Below, piece after piece: positions 62,658 to 64,000 of a stretch of 64,000 nt of DNA. The notes under the pieces were generated by a model that was not told the DNA's origin, did not search any database, and saw nothing but the letters and a program-made list of their open reading frames with translations. Source of the DNA: [Borrelia] tanukii (GTDB taxonomy: Bacteria > Spirochaetota > Spirochaetia > Borreliales > Borreliaceae); contig NZ_CP124038.1 of NCBI RefSeq assembly GCF_030436345.1, forward strand, positions 434,001 through 498,000, given 5' to 3'. Position 1 is the first letter of the stretch. Each line of letters begins with the position of its first letter. The position numbers were made by a program, and so were the translations under genes.

Positions 62658-63278
62658 ATGTTGGGATTGATTGGAAAAAAAGTTGGCATGACTCAGATAT
62701 TTCAGAAAAATGGCATTGTGGTTCCTGTTACTGTTATAGAGTTTCAGCCCAATTATATTATAGGGAAGAAAACAGTTGATAGAGATGGTTATAGTGCTCT
62801 TATAGCAGGTTCTGTTGATCTTAAAAGCTCTAAAGTTTCAAAGCCCATAAAAGGCCAGTATAAAAGTTTAAAAGATATTGAGCCTAAAAAATATGTAATA
62901 GAGCTTAAGGATCTTGATGGATATGATGCTGGTGATGAGATTAAGGTTGATGTTTTTAAGTCAGTTAAGTATGTAGATGTTACAGGTACTACTAAGGGTA
63001 AAGGTTTTCAAGGGGCTATGAAAAGGCATAATTTTAGTGGTGGGCCATCTTCTCATGGATCAAAATTCCATAGACATCTTGGTGGAACAGGACAAGCTAC
63101 TACTCCCGCAAGAACATTTAAAGGGACCAAAATGGCTGGTAGAATGGGTGGAAATCAACAAACTATTCAAAATCTTGAAGTTGTTTTAATTGATGAAGAA
63201 AAGAGAGCTATTCTAGTAAAAGGGGCTGTACCTGGTGCTAAGGGTTCTTTTGTTGTTGTTAAGAAATCTAAAAAGTAG
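62658..63278 (+). CDS. rplC: Ribosomal protein L3
   Basis: 206-residue large-subunit protein near the peptidyl-transferase centre. Opening LGLIGKKVGMTQIF, central GTTKGKGFQGAMKRHNFSGG and GTGQATTPARTFKGTKMAG with the Gly-Gly-Asn-Gln tip (GGNQQT) that reaches the active site. Length typical. 35 bases after rpsJ. Confidence 0.97.
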   Translation: MLGLIGKKVGMTQIFQKNGIVVPVTVIEFQPNYIIGKKTVDRDGYSALIAGSVDLKSSKVSKPIKGQYKSLKDIEPKKYVIELKDLDGYDAGDEIKVDVFKSVKYVDVTGTTKGKGFQGAMKRHNFSGGPSSHGSKFHRHLGGTGQATTPARTFKGTKMAGRMGGNQQTIQNLEVVLIDEEKRAILVKGAVPGAKGSFVVVKKSKK

Positions 63279-63287
63279 GTATTTAGT

Positions 63288-63917
63288 ATGGAAAGAAAAG
63301 TTTTTTCTAAGGATGGGAAAGAGATTAGAACTATAAATTTGGATGATAGAGTTTTTAATATAGAAATTAGTCATGGGTCTATCTATAATGCTATAAAAAA
63401 TGAGTTGTCTAATCTTAGGATTGGAACATCTTCAACTAAAACCAGATCAGAGGTCAGAGGTAGTTCTAAAAAGCCTTGGAAGCAAAAAGGAACTGGTAGA
63501 GCTAGAGTGGGTACAAAGCGAAACCCAATTTGGATTGGCGGAGGTATAGCATTAGGGCCAAAACCTAGAGATTATAGCTATAGATTGCCTAAAAAAGTAA
63601 AAAGGCTTGCATTTAAGTCTGTGTTAAGTTTACGTGCTGCTGATGAAAATAGTTTTAAAGTTATTGAGAATTTTAATATTGAATCGGGAAAAACAAAAGA
63701 TCTTGCTTTAATAATAAAGAATTTTGCAAGTTTCAATGGTAAAGTGGTTATTCTTTTAGGTAATGATGATCAAATGATCAAAAGGGCTGGTAAAAATATA
63801 AGAGATTTAAAGATTTTGTCTTTTGATAAACTTAGAGTTGTTGATTTGTTTTATGCAAAGAATTTAATAGCCCTAGAATCTGCTGTTAACAAACTCAATG
63901 AGTTTTACGTTAAATAA
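63288..63917 (+). CDS. rplD: Ribosomal protein L4
   Basis: 209-residue large-subunit protein lining the exit tunnel. TKTRSEVRGSSKKPWKQKGT and GRARVGTKRNPIWIGGGIALGPKPRDY form the conserved extended loop. In E. coli L4 also represses its own operon by binding the S10 leader; here no such leader adjoins rpsJ. 9 bases after rplC. Confidence 0.96.
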   Translation: MERKVFSKDGKEIRTINLDDRVFNIEISHGSIYNAIKNELSNLRIGTSSTKTRSEVRGSSKKPWKQKGTGRARVGTKRNPIWIGGGIALGPKPRDYSYRLPKKVKRLAFKSVLSLRAADENSFKVIENFNIESGKTKDLALIIKNFASFNGKVVILLGNDDQMIKRAGKNIRDLKILSFDKLRVVDLFYAKNLIALESAVNKLNEFYVK

Positions 63918-63937
63918 AAAAGATGTTGAGGATAAGT

Positions 63938-64000
63938 ATGAAAGCTTATGATATAATAATTTCACCTATGCTTACTGAAAAAACCAATACTCAAAGAGAA
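63938..64000 (+). CDS. rplW: Ribosomal protein L23, 5' end only
   Basis: First 21 codons, MKAYDIIISPMLTEKTNTQR and one more, match the L23 N-terminus (PxxTEKT). ATG after GAGG. The rest lies off the right edge. Gene order S10-L3-L4-L23 is conserved. Confidence 0.93.
   Translation, partial: MKAYDIIISPMLTEKTNTQRE

Overview
The window is a stretch of spirochaete chromosome, very probably a Lyme-group Borrelia (Borreliella). The grounds are the very low GC content, the tandem duplicated 23S-5S rRNA units next to a single intact 16S gene, a parA-parZ-parB-parS locus beside gyrA/gyrB/dnaA/dnaN, and many lipoproteins with spirochaetal lipoboxes. No species or strain is asserted.

Layout. 1-12,350 is the rRNA region, read on the minus strand: two nearly identical 23S-5S units (each with its own TTGACA-type promoter), a head-on tRNA-Ile with its own promoter, a heavily decayed second 16S gene (about 8,970-10,290), tRNA-Ala, and the intact 16S gene. 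An HAD phosphatase and a 3-methyladenine DNA glycosylase gene sit between the 23S units and tRNA-Ile. 12,400-15,400 holds small metabolic and RNA-modification genes. 15,500-25,930 is the replication and segregation centre: parA-parZ, parB, parS, gyrA, gyrB, dnaA, a probable oriC between dnaA and dnaN, dnaN and a DciA/DUF721 gene. By eye, the plus strand changes from A/C-rich to G/T-rich between dnaA and dnaN, as expected at a bidirectional origin.

26,000-31,224 is the rpmH-rnpA-yidC-jag cluster followed by a sugar-nucleotide epimerase and class II aldolase. 31,660-38,500 is a compact minus-strand operon: two ChrA half-transporters, rpoN, hpf, an HPr-like protein, a cation/proton antiporter fused to a PTS EIIA domain, and aspS. 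It parallels the proteobacterial rpoN-hpf-ptsN-npr cluster. 38,710-47,215 holds mscS, a glycolipid glycosyltransferase, holA, a lipoprotein, uvrC, a secreted LamG/FN3-like protein and a TPR protein. 47,230-48,590 holds three tRNA-Ser genes, a tRNA-Arg, a lipoprotein and the SRP RNA. 48,825-50,810 is dnaX-ebfC, then ndk. 51,757-56,767 is a tight operon of LptC/LptA/LptB-like proteins, YfiH, NIF3, LspA, a small membrane protein and a YmdB-like protein that has lost its metal ligands. murA, a MATE exporter and a small lipoprotein follow, and the window ends in tuf and the start of the S10 ribosomal operon.

Most of the gene content is known Lyme Borrelia core genome. The points most worth a second look are the eroded second 16S gene with traces of its leader, a parS palindrome that also forms the gyrA terminator, a dinucleotide slippage that changes one of the two 23S promoters, a DnaA-trio-like repeat at the origin, the antiporter-EIIA fusion in an rpoN/nitrogen-PTS-like operon, and the degenerate YmdB-like pseudoenzyme. 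Comparisons were made by eye; no search or alignment program was run.
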